A stretch of 7,266 nucleotides of DNA from Christensenella sp. UBA4263 (GTDB taxonomy: Bacteria; Bacillota; Clostridia; Christensenellales; Aristaeellaceae): positions 1 to 7,266 of the forward strand of contig DGWH01000019.1 in assembly GCA_002395225.1 (NCBI GenBank), given 5' to 3'. The stretch's first letter is position 1, and each line of letters starts with the position of its first letter. The notes under the pieces were generated by a model. The model searched no databases and had not been told where the DNA came from. It was given only the letters and a program-made list of their open reading frames with translations. The translations under genes were made by a program, and so were the position numbers. This document shows, one piece after another, positions 1 to 6,078 of the stretch.

Positions 1-809
1 GGCAGCGGACTGCTTTCTGTAAATTGCCAGTCCTCCCCCGCGAAATGGCCGCACAGCAGCACGCGACCATTGTCCGGCCGGTCCGCAATGAACTGCAATG
101 TGTCCTGCGTGATTAGCCCGTCCGCATAGACATAGTCCGCAAAAAAGGTGCCCGTTTTCATGGTGTCAAACAGCCGATGCCGGATACTGTCAGAAGAATC
201 CCCCAGATCCCTGTCCATATACCCGGTACAGTACACCGGACAGGAGGCGGGACTCCATTTTGCCAGATCCAGTTCATCCTCCGTCAGCACATTCGGAAGC
301 GGAGGCACAGTTTCCCGCCAGAGGATGTTCTCATTTTCATCTTCCAGCAGAACATCACTGCTGATTTCATCATCCAGCATGTTCAGCAGTATTTCCTCAA
401 TGACCGGAATATCCCTTTCAGATGAACCCGAACCGGTATACCGAATGCCGCCCAGGAGCCAGTGGTTATAGACATGATAGAAATCATAGGTGGTGGTTTC
501 GCTGCCCTCTGAAACGGACAGATAAAGGAGGTCCTCGGTATCCATGTGAACGGTAACCCCGGAGGACAGAACGGCATCCGGATTCTCGATCCGCTGCTCC
601 CCTTTGCGCACCACCAGCAGATGCTGATCCCCCTGACGCAGCACCGCGGCAGCGGCATCTCCCCACTGCGTCGAGCTTTCGGCAGTCCATCCTTTATTCA
701 GGTATTGCTCTTCAAGGAACTCACCAGAATCCTCTGCCTCCTTTTCAGCAAACGCGGCGGAACAGAGGATCATCCATGTAAAAAACAGCAGCCAGATTCC
801 ACGCTTCAT
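1..809 (-). CDS. Secreted protein of unknown function, 3' end off the window
   Basis: An open frame runs from an ATG at 809 leftwards to the window edge without a stop, giving 269 codons plus two bases, so the C-terminus is missing. The start is supported by AGAGGAA 8-9 bases upstream and by a classic signal peptide: MKR, a hydrophobic stretch rich in Leu/Phe/Trp, then Ala-Phe-Ala with probable cleavage after residue 21. There is no lipobox, so the product is probably released or envelope-associated. The mature part is acidic (Asp/Glu-rich, few Lys), carries Trp/Tyr-rich segments (for example YDFYHVYNHWLLGG) and a CPVYC cysteine pair, and has no domain I recognise. It lies 48 bases downstream of the 130-aa gene on the same strand with no terminator between, so co-transcription is possible. 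I am confident that it is a gene and that it is exported; its function is unknown. Confidence 0.85.
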   Translation of the reverse strand, partial: MKRGIWLLFFTWMILCSAAFAEKEAEDSGEFLEEQYLNKGWTAESSTQWGDAAAAVLRQGDQHLLVVRKGEQRIENPDAVLSSGVTVHMDTEDLLYLSVSEGSETTTYDFYHVYNHWLLGGIRYTGSGSSERDIPVIEEILLNMLDDEISSDVLLEDENENILWRETVPPLPNVLTEDELDLAKWSPASCPVYCTGYMDRDLGDSSDSIRHRLFDTMKTGTFFADYVYADGLITQDTLQFIADRPDNGRVLLCGHFAGEDWQFTESSPL

Positions 810-857
810 GTTGCAATTTCCTCTTCTCTTTGTCTGTTCAGGCATTTTCTGTGATGT

Positions 858-1250
858 TTACGCATCCAGGTGTTTTCTGCGGGGATGCCCGTTTCTTTTT
901 GCTTCCCGCGGAATCCATCCTGTTTTATTGTTTGTATTCACGATGGTCAGCGCGCATTTATACTGTCCGGGAATCCTGGTCATGGCCAGGACGTCCTTTT
1001 CATACAGTCTTGCGCAGATTCTCCTGTTCTCCTGCGTACAGCCGCTTATGGCAAAGAAAGCCGACCCGTCGGGGAGCGTCGCTCGGATGGCACAGGGCTT
1101 AAAGATGTAATCCGTAATCGCCCCGGCATACGGTACCAGGAGCCGGATACGCATCAGCCGCGTTTTCTCTTTCAGGTAGATGACCGGAAGAACCCCGCCC
1201 GGCTGCGGTGTCAGGTGAACTGCCTGTTCCATTACAGCTGCAAGTGCCAT
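858..1250 (-). CDS. 130-aa protein, possibly BppU-like phage baseplate domain
   Basis: A complete ORF starts at ATG 1250 with a strong AGGAGG at 1258-1263, 7 bases upstream. The SD lies inside the end of the preceding ORF, and the two overlap as TGATG, which predicts translational coupling. The protein has no signal peptide. Residues 31-106 read like a small beta-sandwich: alternating hydrophobics, an ATLPDGS motif at 57-63, then GQYKCALTIVNT at 95-106. That order (beta strands, 'PDG' turn, 'G-x-Y-x-C/A' strand) is reminiscent of the N-terminal domain of phage baseplate upper protein BppU, which anchors receptor-binding appendages. The resemblance is from memory of the family pattern and is weak. 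The last 20 residues are very basic (REAKRNGHPRRKHLDA) and do not look like part of the domain, so the C-terminus may be altered or truncated. No other phage gene is visible. The CDS call is much firmer than the function. Confidence 0.65.
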   Translation of the reverse strand: MALAAVMEQAVHLTPQPGGVLPVIYLKEKTRLMRIRLLVPYAGAITDYIFKPCAIRATLPDGSAFFAISGCTQENRRICARLYEKDVLAMTRIPGQYKCALTIVNTNNKTGWIPREAKRNGHPRRKHLDA

Positions 1251-1498
1251 CAGGGTTCCTCCTCTCCGTTATTCTCAGGTTCTGGCTCGGTTTCTCGCTC
1301 ATACACAGCAATCAGATTTCTGTCCGACATGACATCTTCGGTCAGTGTCGCATCGACTGCTCCACCCACTTCATTCGTCCAGCCCAGGAAAACCGCATCG
1401 GCCTTTGTCGGGGTCGGGACGTTCACACAGTCCATGCCTTCCATCACCTGTTCTGTATCCAGCACTGTCTCGCCGTCCTCGTCGTAGTAGTAGGTCAC
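1250..1498 (-). pseudogene. InlB/Flg_new-type repeat protein, probably 5'-truncated
   Basis: The 82-codon frame opens with GTG at 1498 and encodes essentially one complete Listeria-Bacteroides (Flg_new/InlB B-type) repeat: VTYYYDEDGETVL, then a Pro-Thr turn, then the signature FLGW at about 38-41, a Gly-rich turn, and LIAVYE, followed by an acidic Glu/Pro/Asn tail ending EEEP. Such beta-grasp repeats normally occur in long cell-surface or phage-tail proteins. No SD precedes the GTG. The frame stays open for ten more codons upstream (to a TAA at 1529-1531) and these read EARGLEWYYT, which resembles the end of a preceding repeat; that suggests a lost 5' part. Alternatively it is a small intact protein translated from a nearly leaderless mRNA made by the promoter at 1510-1538. 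It overlaps the next gene by one base. I favour a truncated remnant, with moderate certainty. Confidence 0.5.
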
Positions 1499-1509
1499 AG
1501 TATAGTACC

Positions 1510-1538
1510 ATTCTAAGCCCCGAGCCTCTTAAAGTCAA
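1510..1538 (-). promoter_or_regulatory. Sigma-A type promoter, TTGACT-17-TAGAAT
   Basis: On the minus strand TTGACT (1538-1533) and TAGAAT (1515-1510) are separated by exactly 17 bases. Each hexamer has five of six consensus bases. Transcription would begin near 1503, only about five bases before the GTG at 1498, giving an almost leaderless 82-codon ORF, or a short leader for the well-supported ATG at 1250. It could drive the three minus-strand genes to the left. The match is good, but this sequence may also be decayed coding DNA in which the promoter arose by chance. Confidence 0.5.
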
Positions 1539-1759
1539 AGAATAAAGCATTTCCAGTCAGCTGCATGCCGCATCACGTCTTTGCAGCCCTAAGCCTTTAT
1601 CCCTTCCTGTCCCCGAAACGCGAATCTCCGCAGCCCGTCCTGCCTCCCCTTTTCATCTGTGCCGCATCATTCCCTGAATCAGGGGGCGTACCATCCGGAG
1701 GACTCCACGGGCGGCATCCTCCTCATTTTCCGCCATGTTTCGTCACCTGCCCGCATCCA
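1539..1759. other. Stretch without a convincing gene
   Basis: This gap lies between the promoter of the left-hand unit and the terminator of the peptidase gene. No long ORF fits either strand with an SD and plausible composition. The only candidate is a 27-codon minus-strand frame at 1653-1736 (MAENEEDAARGVLRMVRPLI...), preceded by a weak AGGTG, with a mixed Arg/Met/Glu composition and no domain I know. I did not call it a gene. No tRNA-like, riboswitch-like or repeat structure stands out. Confidence 0.5.
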
Positions 1760-1760
1760 A

Positions 1761-1790
1761 AGGAAAAGGGACCCTGTTTCCAGGGTCCCT
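1761..1790 (-). terminator. Rho-independent terminator of the peptidase gene
   Basis: AGGGACCCTG (1767-1776) pairs perfectly with CAGGGTCCCT (1781-1790) around a four-base loop, TTTC on the plus strand. Reading on the minus strand, the stem is followed by a T-rich tract (TTTTCCT). It lies 47 bases beyond the peptidase stop codon. A weaker 6-bp hairpin (CAGACA 1807-1812 / TGTCTG 1819-1824) lies between stop and terminator. Confidence 0.9.
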
Positions 1791-1836
1791 GATCGGTTTC
1801 ATCTGTCAGACATTTTCCTGTCTGAGGATACGGGCA

Positions 1837-3963
1837 TTACGCCGCCTGCTCTTCGTTCGCATCTTCCCCTTCAGCCGGAGCTTCTTCCTTGGGCTGCTCC
1901 TCATAGACGACCTTCGTTCCGTCCCATTCCAACTCGACAAAGTCGGATTTGTAGGTTCTGTCCAGCATATCGACAATGGAATAGCGGATCCTGTACTTTC
2001 CTTTCGGAAGCGTCATCTCTTCAATGGTGAAGTTCTGGTCGATCTCGAACTCATCGCAGTAGCGCATGTCGCCGGTGGATTCCAGATAATCGCTGTAGAC
2101 TGGTTTGCACACCACGAGCTTGGCGCCGATCAGATCTGTCATGGGCCAGGTGTTGCGGTCCGCAAGACCCGTAGAGGAGATATAGCCGTCCCATACGCCT
2201 GTGGCCGTGTACTTGATCTGATTCTCAACCGGCTCCTCTTCGGGATCCTGCGGCTTGTCATAGGCCAGATTCTTCGGATATTCCGCAAGAATCCGCAGCT
2301 TCTTGGTCTCGCCCCCCGCCAGTTCGGGAAGCATGACGGACGCCTGCAGCAGCACCGTGTTTCCCTTGACTTCTTTGCTGGTCACGCTCAGCGGCTCGTT
2401 GTGGGCAGAGACCCACTTCCCGTCAAAATCCGCCTCAAAGGACAGCTTGTCATCGCTCTGTGCGATATACTTCACGTCCTCGCTCTCGCCCAGTTCATAC
2501 CAGACCTGGAGCGCCTCATCATAGCGCTGCAGCTCATAGCGGATAAAGGCGCCGCTGTCGATGCCGGACTTGATATGGATGATGTGGTGGGCCCGGTCCT
2601 CAGTCACCTCGGTTTCGTACTTGACCGTGTAGAGCTCAGGCTTCAGCTCCGGCGCATCTCCGACCTTTTCCGTGGCCCATGCCGGGGCATCCCACTTCAG
2701 GCTGACCGCATCCAGGAAGACCATCTGCCAGGGATTCTTGCAGGTTCTGGCCAGACGATCAAGGTTCCTCGTGCCGCCATTGTATTCCATATAGACGGAC
2801 AGGCCGTGGGCATAGGGATGATAGGAGCCGCGGATATTGTGGATCACCGCGCCGTCCACCGCGTTCTCCAGCTTCAGCGTGACTTCCTTGGGAATGCCGC
2901 CCTTCTGGCCGCGGCGCGCCAGGTCATACAGGTCGCACATCGTGGTTTCCATGTACCGGTCCACATTTGCGACCGCCGCCAGGTACTTTCCAAAGGCAGC
3001 CGGGTCAGGGATCAGGGAGACGACTTCCTTCATAAATGCTTCAAACGCTTCCGCCACCGCATCGATCCTGCTCAGATCGATCAGGGAGAAGGTCAGGCCG
3101 TTCAGAGCGCTGCCGCCGCCCTCTTCGGCGTACATCACCTGGGTGGCGTTGCAGATATTCCTTCCGAGACGGACAGGTCCGCATTCGGGTTCATCATACA
3201 GATTCTGCATGAATTCCTCGTAGTTGGTTCCCAGGCCGGGCACCACTTCTTCCGAAGCCAGCAGATAATCCGCATAAGGCTTGATCGCCTGTGCGGTCTC
3301 CAGGTTTGCCATCAGGCAGGTGTCGGTCATGAAAATGTCAAAGTGGACACCACCGGCCTTGAGCGCGCGCTCCAGGCCTTCCAGGCTCATGATCGCATTG
3401 TCATGCAGCTCATCCACGATCAGGCCACTGGCGCTTCCGCCGCCGTGGTCCCACATGATCAGGATGTTCTTTTCCGCCGGGAAGTTCTCCGCGCCCCACC
3501 GGATGAAGTCGGAAAGCGTGGAATACTTCGCCATGCTGGCGTTCTCCAGCTCCTTCTCCAGCTTGAAGCCCTCGGCACCGTAGCTCCAGCGCTGAAGCTT
3601 CTCCGAGGACACATCCAGGTTCAGTCCTTCCTTGTCCTTCGCCTTCCATTCCTTCGCGCCGCCGGTCTGGAACACGAAATTGACCTGGCTGTCCGGTACC
3701 GTCCTGGAAACCATGGAAAGATTCGTGGTGGCCATTCCGCCAAGGGACTCCAGATCCGTTCCGCACAGATACAGCATGACGGTCCACTGGGCTTTCTCCC
3801 TGGCGCCCTCCTGTACCGGTGCCGCCTCGGCCGTCGTCGCAGCCTCCTCAGCCGGGGCTGCTTCTGCAGGCTGCTCAGCGCTTTCCGCAGATGCAAAAAG
3901 CATCATGCCGCTCAGCAGGCACAGAACCAGAGCAAAGCAGAACCATTTCGATACTCTGTTCAT
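1837..3963 (-). CDS. Secreted clostripain-like cysteine peptidase (family C11)
   Basis: This encodes about 708 aa. An SD (AAAGGAG, core GGAG at 3972-3975) lies 8 bases from the ATG at 3963 and 5 from a tandem ATG at 3966; an upstream in-frame ATG at 4014 lacks an SD and would put a tail before the signal peptide. Residues 1-26 form a signal peptide (MNRVSKW, hydrophobic core, ASA). A low-complexity Ala/Glu/Pro linker follows (27-57). The C11 caspase-like peptidase domain spans about 59-425: it opens WTVMLYLCGTDLE, carries the catalytic His in MWDHGGG (H173) and the catalytic Cys in MTDTCLM (C216), and contains SYHPYAHGLSVYM. Known clostripains are Ca-dependent, Arg-directed extracellular peptidases with a prepro form; specificity here is inferred. 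Residues about 440-685 look like beta-rich accessory domains that may bind substrate or cell surface. The last about 22 residues are acidic (EEQPKEEAPAEGED...). There is no LPXTG or transmembrane anchor, so it is probably released. It is a monocistronic unit with its own promoter and terminator, divergent from degV. Confidence 0.93.
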   Translation of the reverse strand: MNRVSKWFCFALVLCLLSGMMLFASAESAEQPAEAAPAEEAATTAEAAPVQEGAREKAQWTVMLYLCGTDLESLGGMATTNLSMVSRTVPDSQVNFVFQTGGAKEWKAKDKEGLNLDVSSEKLQRWSYGAEGFKLEKELENASMAKYSTLSDFIRWGAENFPAEKNILIMWDHGGGSASGLIVDELHDNAIMSLEGLERALKAGGVHFDIFMTDTCLMANLETAQAIKPYADYLLASEEVVPGLGTNYEEFMQNLYDEPECGPVRLGRNICNATQVMYAEEGGGSALNGLTFSLIDLSRIDAVAEAFEAFMKEVVSLIPDPAAFGKYLAAVANVDRYMETTMCDLYDLARRGQKGGIPKEVTLKLENAVDGAVIHNIRGSYHPYAHGLSVYMEYNGGTRNLDRLARTCKNPWQMVFLDAVSLKWDAPAWATEKVGDAPELKPELYTVKYETEVTEDRAHHIIHIKSGIDSGAFIRYELQRYDEALQVWYELGESEDVKYIAQSDDKLSFEADFDGKWVSAHNEPLSVTSKEVKGNTVLLQASVMLPELAGGETKKLRILAEYPKNLAYDKPQDPEEEPVENQIKYTATGVWDGYISSTGLADRNTWPMTDLIGAKLVVCKPVYSDYLESTGDMRYCDEFEIDQNFTIEEMTLPKGKYRIRYSIVDMLDRTYKSDFVELEWDGTKVVYEEQPKEEAPAEGEDANEEQAA

Positions 3964-4043
3964 CATACATGCTCCTTTCGTGATCATATCCGCAATCACG
4001 GGATCCCCGCCCACGTTCTGAAGGAAACCCCGCCAATGGGTTG

Positions 4044-4072
4044 ATTTTATCAGATATGATGATGAAACACAA
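4044..4072 (-). promoter_or_regulatory. Extended -10 promoter of the peptidase gene
   Basis: On the minus strand TTGTGT (4072-4067), a 17-base spacer ending in TGA, and TAAAAT (4049-4044) form a -35 / extended -10 promoter. The predicted start is near 4037, giving a 5' UTR of about 74 bases before the ATG at 3963. It faces away from the degV promoter about 130 bases to the right, so the intervening region may hold regulatory sites for both. Confidence 0.6.
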
Positions 4073-4177
4073 GCAATTTTCCTGTTCCCGGCAGCTCCGT
4101 GAAGTGAAGGTGAAGTGTTTTATTGTCATTCCCGGTGATTTCAGCGAATGAAAACATGTACCCCCGCACGGCAATTG

Positions 4178-4186
4178 TGGTATAAT
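4178..4186 (+). promoter_or_regulatory. Consensus extended -10 promoter (TGGTATAAT) for the degV unit
   Basis: A perfect TATAAT at 4181-4186 is preceded by TG one base upstream, making an extended -10. The position 17 bases further up (4158-4163, GTACCC) is a poor -35, so recognition would rest on the extended -10 or an activator. Transcription would begin near 4193, about 300 bases ahead of the degV start codon. Confidence 0.75.
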
Positions 4187-4192
4187 ACACAT

Positions 4193-4494
4193 GTCCGTAT
4201 AACGTTTCATCCGTGGAAGTGTCTGTTCCCGTGGACAGCCCCCATTCGGGAAGGCACTCGCTTACAGCACCGGATGGATTCTGACGGATCATAAATTGAG
4301 CCTGACAGCGAAAGCCACACCGCAAATTCACAAACATTCGTTCATCTGCGTCCTGAAACGGTTCTGCTCAGGCGACAGCAACCGTGTTCTGGCATGAGTC
4401 TTTTTTCTGCAGAAATCTTCCGGGACGGTCACGGAAAGTCCCGGCTCAGGACTGGCAGAAACATTCAATTAACATGCACATTGGAGGTACCGAT
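4193..4494 (+). ncRNA. Long structured leader RNA upstream of degV (unclassified)
   Basis: The predicted transcript has about 300 untranslated bases before degV, with no SD-led ORF of any size. Several self-complementary segments are visible. CATCCGTG (4208-4215) pairs with CACCGGATG (4268-4276) with one bulge, enclosing a hairpin of GTGTC/GGCAC plus TTCCCG/CGGGAA (4219-4257). ACGGTT..GCT (4358-4368) pairs with AGCAACCGT (4377-4385). Loop bases CAGGC (4369-4373) of that hairpin can pair with GCCTG at 4300-4304, a potential pseudoknot. CCGGGAC (4420-4426) pairs with GTCCCGG (4438-4444). A T6 run at 4401-4406 could end a shorter RNA of about 210 nt. I compared it by eye with remembered motifs of T-box, FMN, TPP, SAM-I, cobalamin, glycine, lysine, tmRNA, SRP RNA and RNase P and saw no match. 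A role in regulating degV is inference. Confidence 0.4.
4483..4488 (+). promoter_or_regulatory. Ribosome binding site deciding the degV start
   Basis: GGAGGT lies 6 bases before the ATG at 4495. It rules out upstream in-frame starts at 4384 and 4474: neither has an SD, and the 4474 start would place this site inside the coding region. Confidence 0.85.
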
Positions 4495-5358
4495 ATGCCT
4501 TTTACCGTTTTTGCAGATGGTTCTGCAAATCTACCAGGCAGCAAGCTGAACGGGATTACCCTTTTGCCCTGCGAATATACCGTAGACGGAAAACCGGAAA
4601 CCTATCTGGGAAATCTGGATGCATTCAATGGCCACGAATATTATGAGCAGCTGCGCAGCGGCCGTGTGATTAAAACCACCCTGCTCAATACCGCCATGTT
4701 CCTGTCCCATTTTACTCCGCTGCTCGAACAGGGACAGGATATCATCTATATTTCCATGAGTTCAGGAATCAGCGGCACGTATAATGCCGCCATAAATGCC
4801 GCACAGGAACTGATGGAATCGTTCCCTGACCGTTTCGTCCATATCGTTGATTCCCATGGCTGTGGTTTTGGCTGCGGCATGCTTGCCATTCTGGCCGCCA
4901 GACTGAGCCAGCAGGGACTCGATGCAAAGGAAGCCGCCGCCCGCCTGGATGCAGAGGTCCCTCATGCCTGTCAGTATTTTACCGTGGATGATCTCAATTT
5001 CCTTAAACGGACCGGCCGTGTCAGCGGTTTTACGGCGACCATCGGGTCGATTCTCAACATCAAACCCATCCTTTACGGCGATTCGACAGGTCATATTGTC
5101 TCCTGCCATAAAACCCGCGGACGCAAAAAGGCCATTGAGGCGCTTGCGGAAAAGTATCGGGAAAAGCATATTCCGGAAAGCAGTCCCGAGGTCTATATTT
5201 CTCACGGGGACTGCCTCGGGGACGCGGAAACCCTGGCCGGGCTGATTCGGGCCATTACCCCGGATGCCTCGATTTGTATCGCCCAGCATGAGCCTTTCTC
5301 CGGTGCGCACGTCGGTCCCGGAATGCTGGGGCTGTTCTTCCGCGGAACGGAACGATAA
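4495..5358 (+). CDS. DegV-family (FakB-like) fatty-acid-binding protein
   Basis: This encodes 287 aa, the usual DegV length, cytoplasmic, with no signal peptide. It carries the two-domain DegV pattern in order: FADGSANLPG near the N-terminus (the family's D-S-x-x-D/N-L-P element); TTLLN at 61-65, in place of the usual TSxPS-type motif, which other clostridial members also vary; IYISMSSGISGTYNAA at 84-99, the most conserved segment, whose Ser contacts the lipid carboxylate; IVDSHGCGFGCG at 117-128; the signature FTVDDLNFLKRTGRVSG at 162-178 followed by LNIKPIL; HKTRGRKKAI; ISHGDC; and HVGPGMLGLFF at the C-terminus. In characterised members (FakB) the protein presents exogenous fatty acids to the kinase FakA for phosphorylation and entry into phospholipid synthesis. 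No fakA is in this window, so which lipid it binds is open. It follows an unusually long leader and may be co-transcribed with the next gene, 119 bases downstream. Confidence 0.95.
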   Translation: MPFTVFADGSANLPGSKLNGITLLPCEYTVDGKPETYLGNLDAFNGHEYYEQLRSGRVIKTTLLNTAMFLSHFTPLLEQGQDIIYISMSSGISGTYNAAINAAQELMESFPDRFVHIVDSHGCGFGCGMLAILAARLSQQGLDAKEAAARLDAEVPHACQYFTVDDLNFLKRTGRVSGFTATIGSILNIKPILYGDSTGHIVSCHKTRGRKKAIEALAEKYREKHIPESSPEVYISHGDCLGDAETLAGLIRAITPDASICIAQHEPFSGAHVGPGMLGLFFRGTER

Positions 5359-5396
5359 GGTCCGATTCCTGTCACAAAACGCTTTCTGAGACTTCG

Positions 5397-5461
5397 GGGA
5401 TTCCCTTGCATTTCACTGCCGCTATGCGGCTGCAGCTTTGCAGGAATCCCTGTTTGATTTT
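5397..5461 (+). terminator. Long imperfect hairpin between degV and the next gene, possible terminator
   Basis: GGGATTCC (5397-5404) pairs with GGAATCCC (5443-5450), extended by TGCA/TGCA (5407-5410 with 5439-5442) after a two-base bulge. It encloses a perfect GCCGC-TAT-GCGGC hairpin (5418-5430). A moderately T-rich tract (TGTTTGATTTT) follows, and the SD of the next gene begins 4 bases later. It could terminate degV transcripts, or act as a read-through or stability element. The tract is interrupted and the stem is long, so the call is tentative. Confidence 0.4.
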
Positions 5462-5477
5462 GGCGGGAGGTCATCTG

Positions 5478-6020
5478 ATGAAAAAGACATCTTTGTTTCC
5501 GGTCCTGATGCTGCTCTGCCTTCTTTTTCTCCAGAGTACACTGGCTGAAACCCGTCAGGGCATCATTGTTCTTGAAGGAATGGAAGAACCCATTGAGGAA
5601 ACCCGGGTTGAAAGCCAGCAGGGCTTTTCTTTCTGGGTGGCAAGTGACCGGTTCAGCGTACAGGAACAGACCGGGCCAACAGCGGCAGCGATCATCCGGT
5701 CGCTTACTCTCGATGATTCCATGACATTGACGCTCTGTACGCGGGAGGAGGCAGAAAAACGGCTCACGGAATCAGGCCTGGCCCTGCCTGAGCCCGGCGG
5801 AGTGCTGGATCTCCGGTCTGAATACAAAAACGGCACATTCCACTTTGTTTCGCTGATCGTTGACAGCGGGCATTTTCTCACGGCAGAGGGAACCTATTCC
5901 GCGGAATCCGCAGATGGAACGTCCAAGTATTTCAGGCGAATCCTGGAGAGTATCCGCTTTCTGCCATCCACCGTGCCGGATCCCTCTCCGGTGCCTGCCT
6001 CTGCAGAGGGACAGAACTGA
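5478..6020 (+). CDS. Small exported protein of unknown function, PsbP/DcrB-like pattern
   Basis: This encodes 180 aa. The ATG at 5478 is chosen because GGGAGG (5465-5470) lies 7 bases upstream and because it begins a clear signal peptide: MKKTS, a hydrophobic core (LMLLCLLFLQ), then TLA with probable cleavage after residue 23. An in-frame ATG at 5406 would add 24 residues and falls in the hairpin. There is no lipobox. The mature domain reads GFSFWVASDRFSVQEQ near its start, then a central alpha/beta stretch (SMTLTLCTREEAEKRL), and ends SKYFRRILESIRFLPS. This layout, 'GFSFW...F-V' at the start and 'I-L-x-S-I-R-F' at the end, is reminiscent of PsbP/DcrB-like folds in small secreted proteins, but that is inference. 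A Pro-rich tail (PDPSPVPA) closes it. It has no promoter I can see and may depend on read-through from degV. Confidence 0.85.
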   Translation: MKKTSLFPVLMLLCLLFLQSTLAETRQGIIVLEGMEEPIEETRVESQQGFSFWVASDRFSVQEQTGPTAAAIIRSLTLDDSMTLTLCTREEAEKRLTESGLALPEPGGVLDLRSEYKNGTFHFVSLIVDSGHFLTAEGTYSAESADGTSKYFRRILESIRFLPSTVPDPSPVPASAEGQN

Positions 6021-6041
6021 AAAAAGGACTGTCGCAGTCCT
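6020..6041 (-). terminator. Terminator for the hydrolase gene (minus strand)
   Basis: AGGACTG (6025-6031) and CAGTCCT (6035-6041) form a perfect 7-bp stem with a 3-base loop. On the minus strand it is followed by five T residues (6024-6020). It starts right at the stop codon of the convergent plus-strand gene and lies 64 bases past the hydrolase stop. On the plus strand no T-run follows, so it works mainly for the minus strand. Confidence 0.75.
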
Positions 6042-6078
6042 CAAAACGGGTCTGCCCCGTCCCCTTCCCCCTTAAGCG

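Noticed and set aside
3964..4014. Longer peptidase start at ATG 4014
   Set aside because: It would place 17 polar residues ahead of the signal peptide and has no SD, whereas AAAGGAG is properly spaced from the ATGs at 3966/3963.
1735..4044. A 769-codon open frame on the plus strand, longer than the peptidase gene it opposes
   Set aside because: It is antisense to a gene with a signal peptide, catalytic His and Cys motifs, SD, promoter and terminator. Its own start lacks an SD, the translation is rich in His/Arg/Gln/Leu with no domain, and such mirror frames are common opposite GC-rich coding DNA.
4275..4295. Mini-ORF ATG...TAA (MDSDGS) in the degV leader as a leader peptide
   Set aside because: It has no SD, and no run of regulatory codons is present.
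4433..4441. GGAAAGTCC, resembling part of the conserved CR-I core of RNase P RNA
   Set aside because: In RNase P RNA this motif lies near the 5' end of a 350-400 nt molecule. Here only about 50 bases remain before the degV start codon, and the motif sits in the loop and 3' arm of a simple hairpin.
4384..4494. N-terminal extension of the DegV protein by 37 residues from an ATG at 4384
   Set aside because: No SD before 4384, the extra residues do not match the family, and GGAGGT at 4483-4488 with the family N-terminus fixes the start at 4495.
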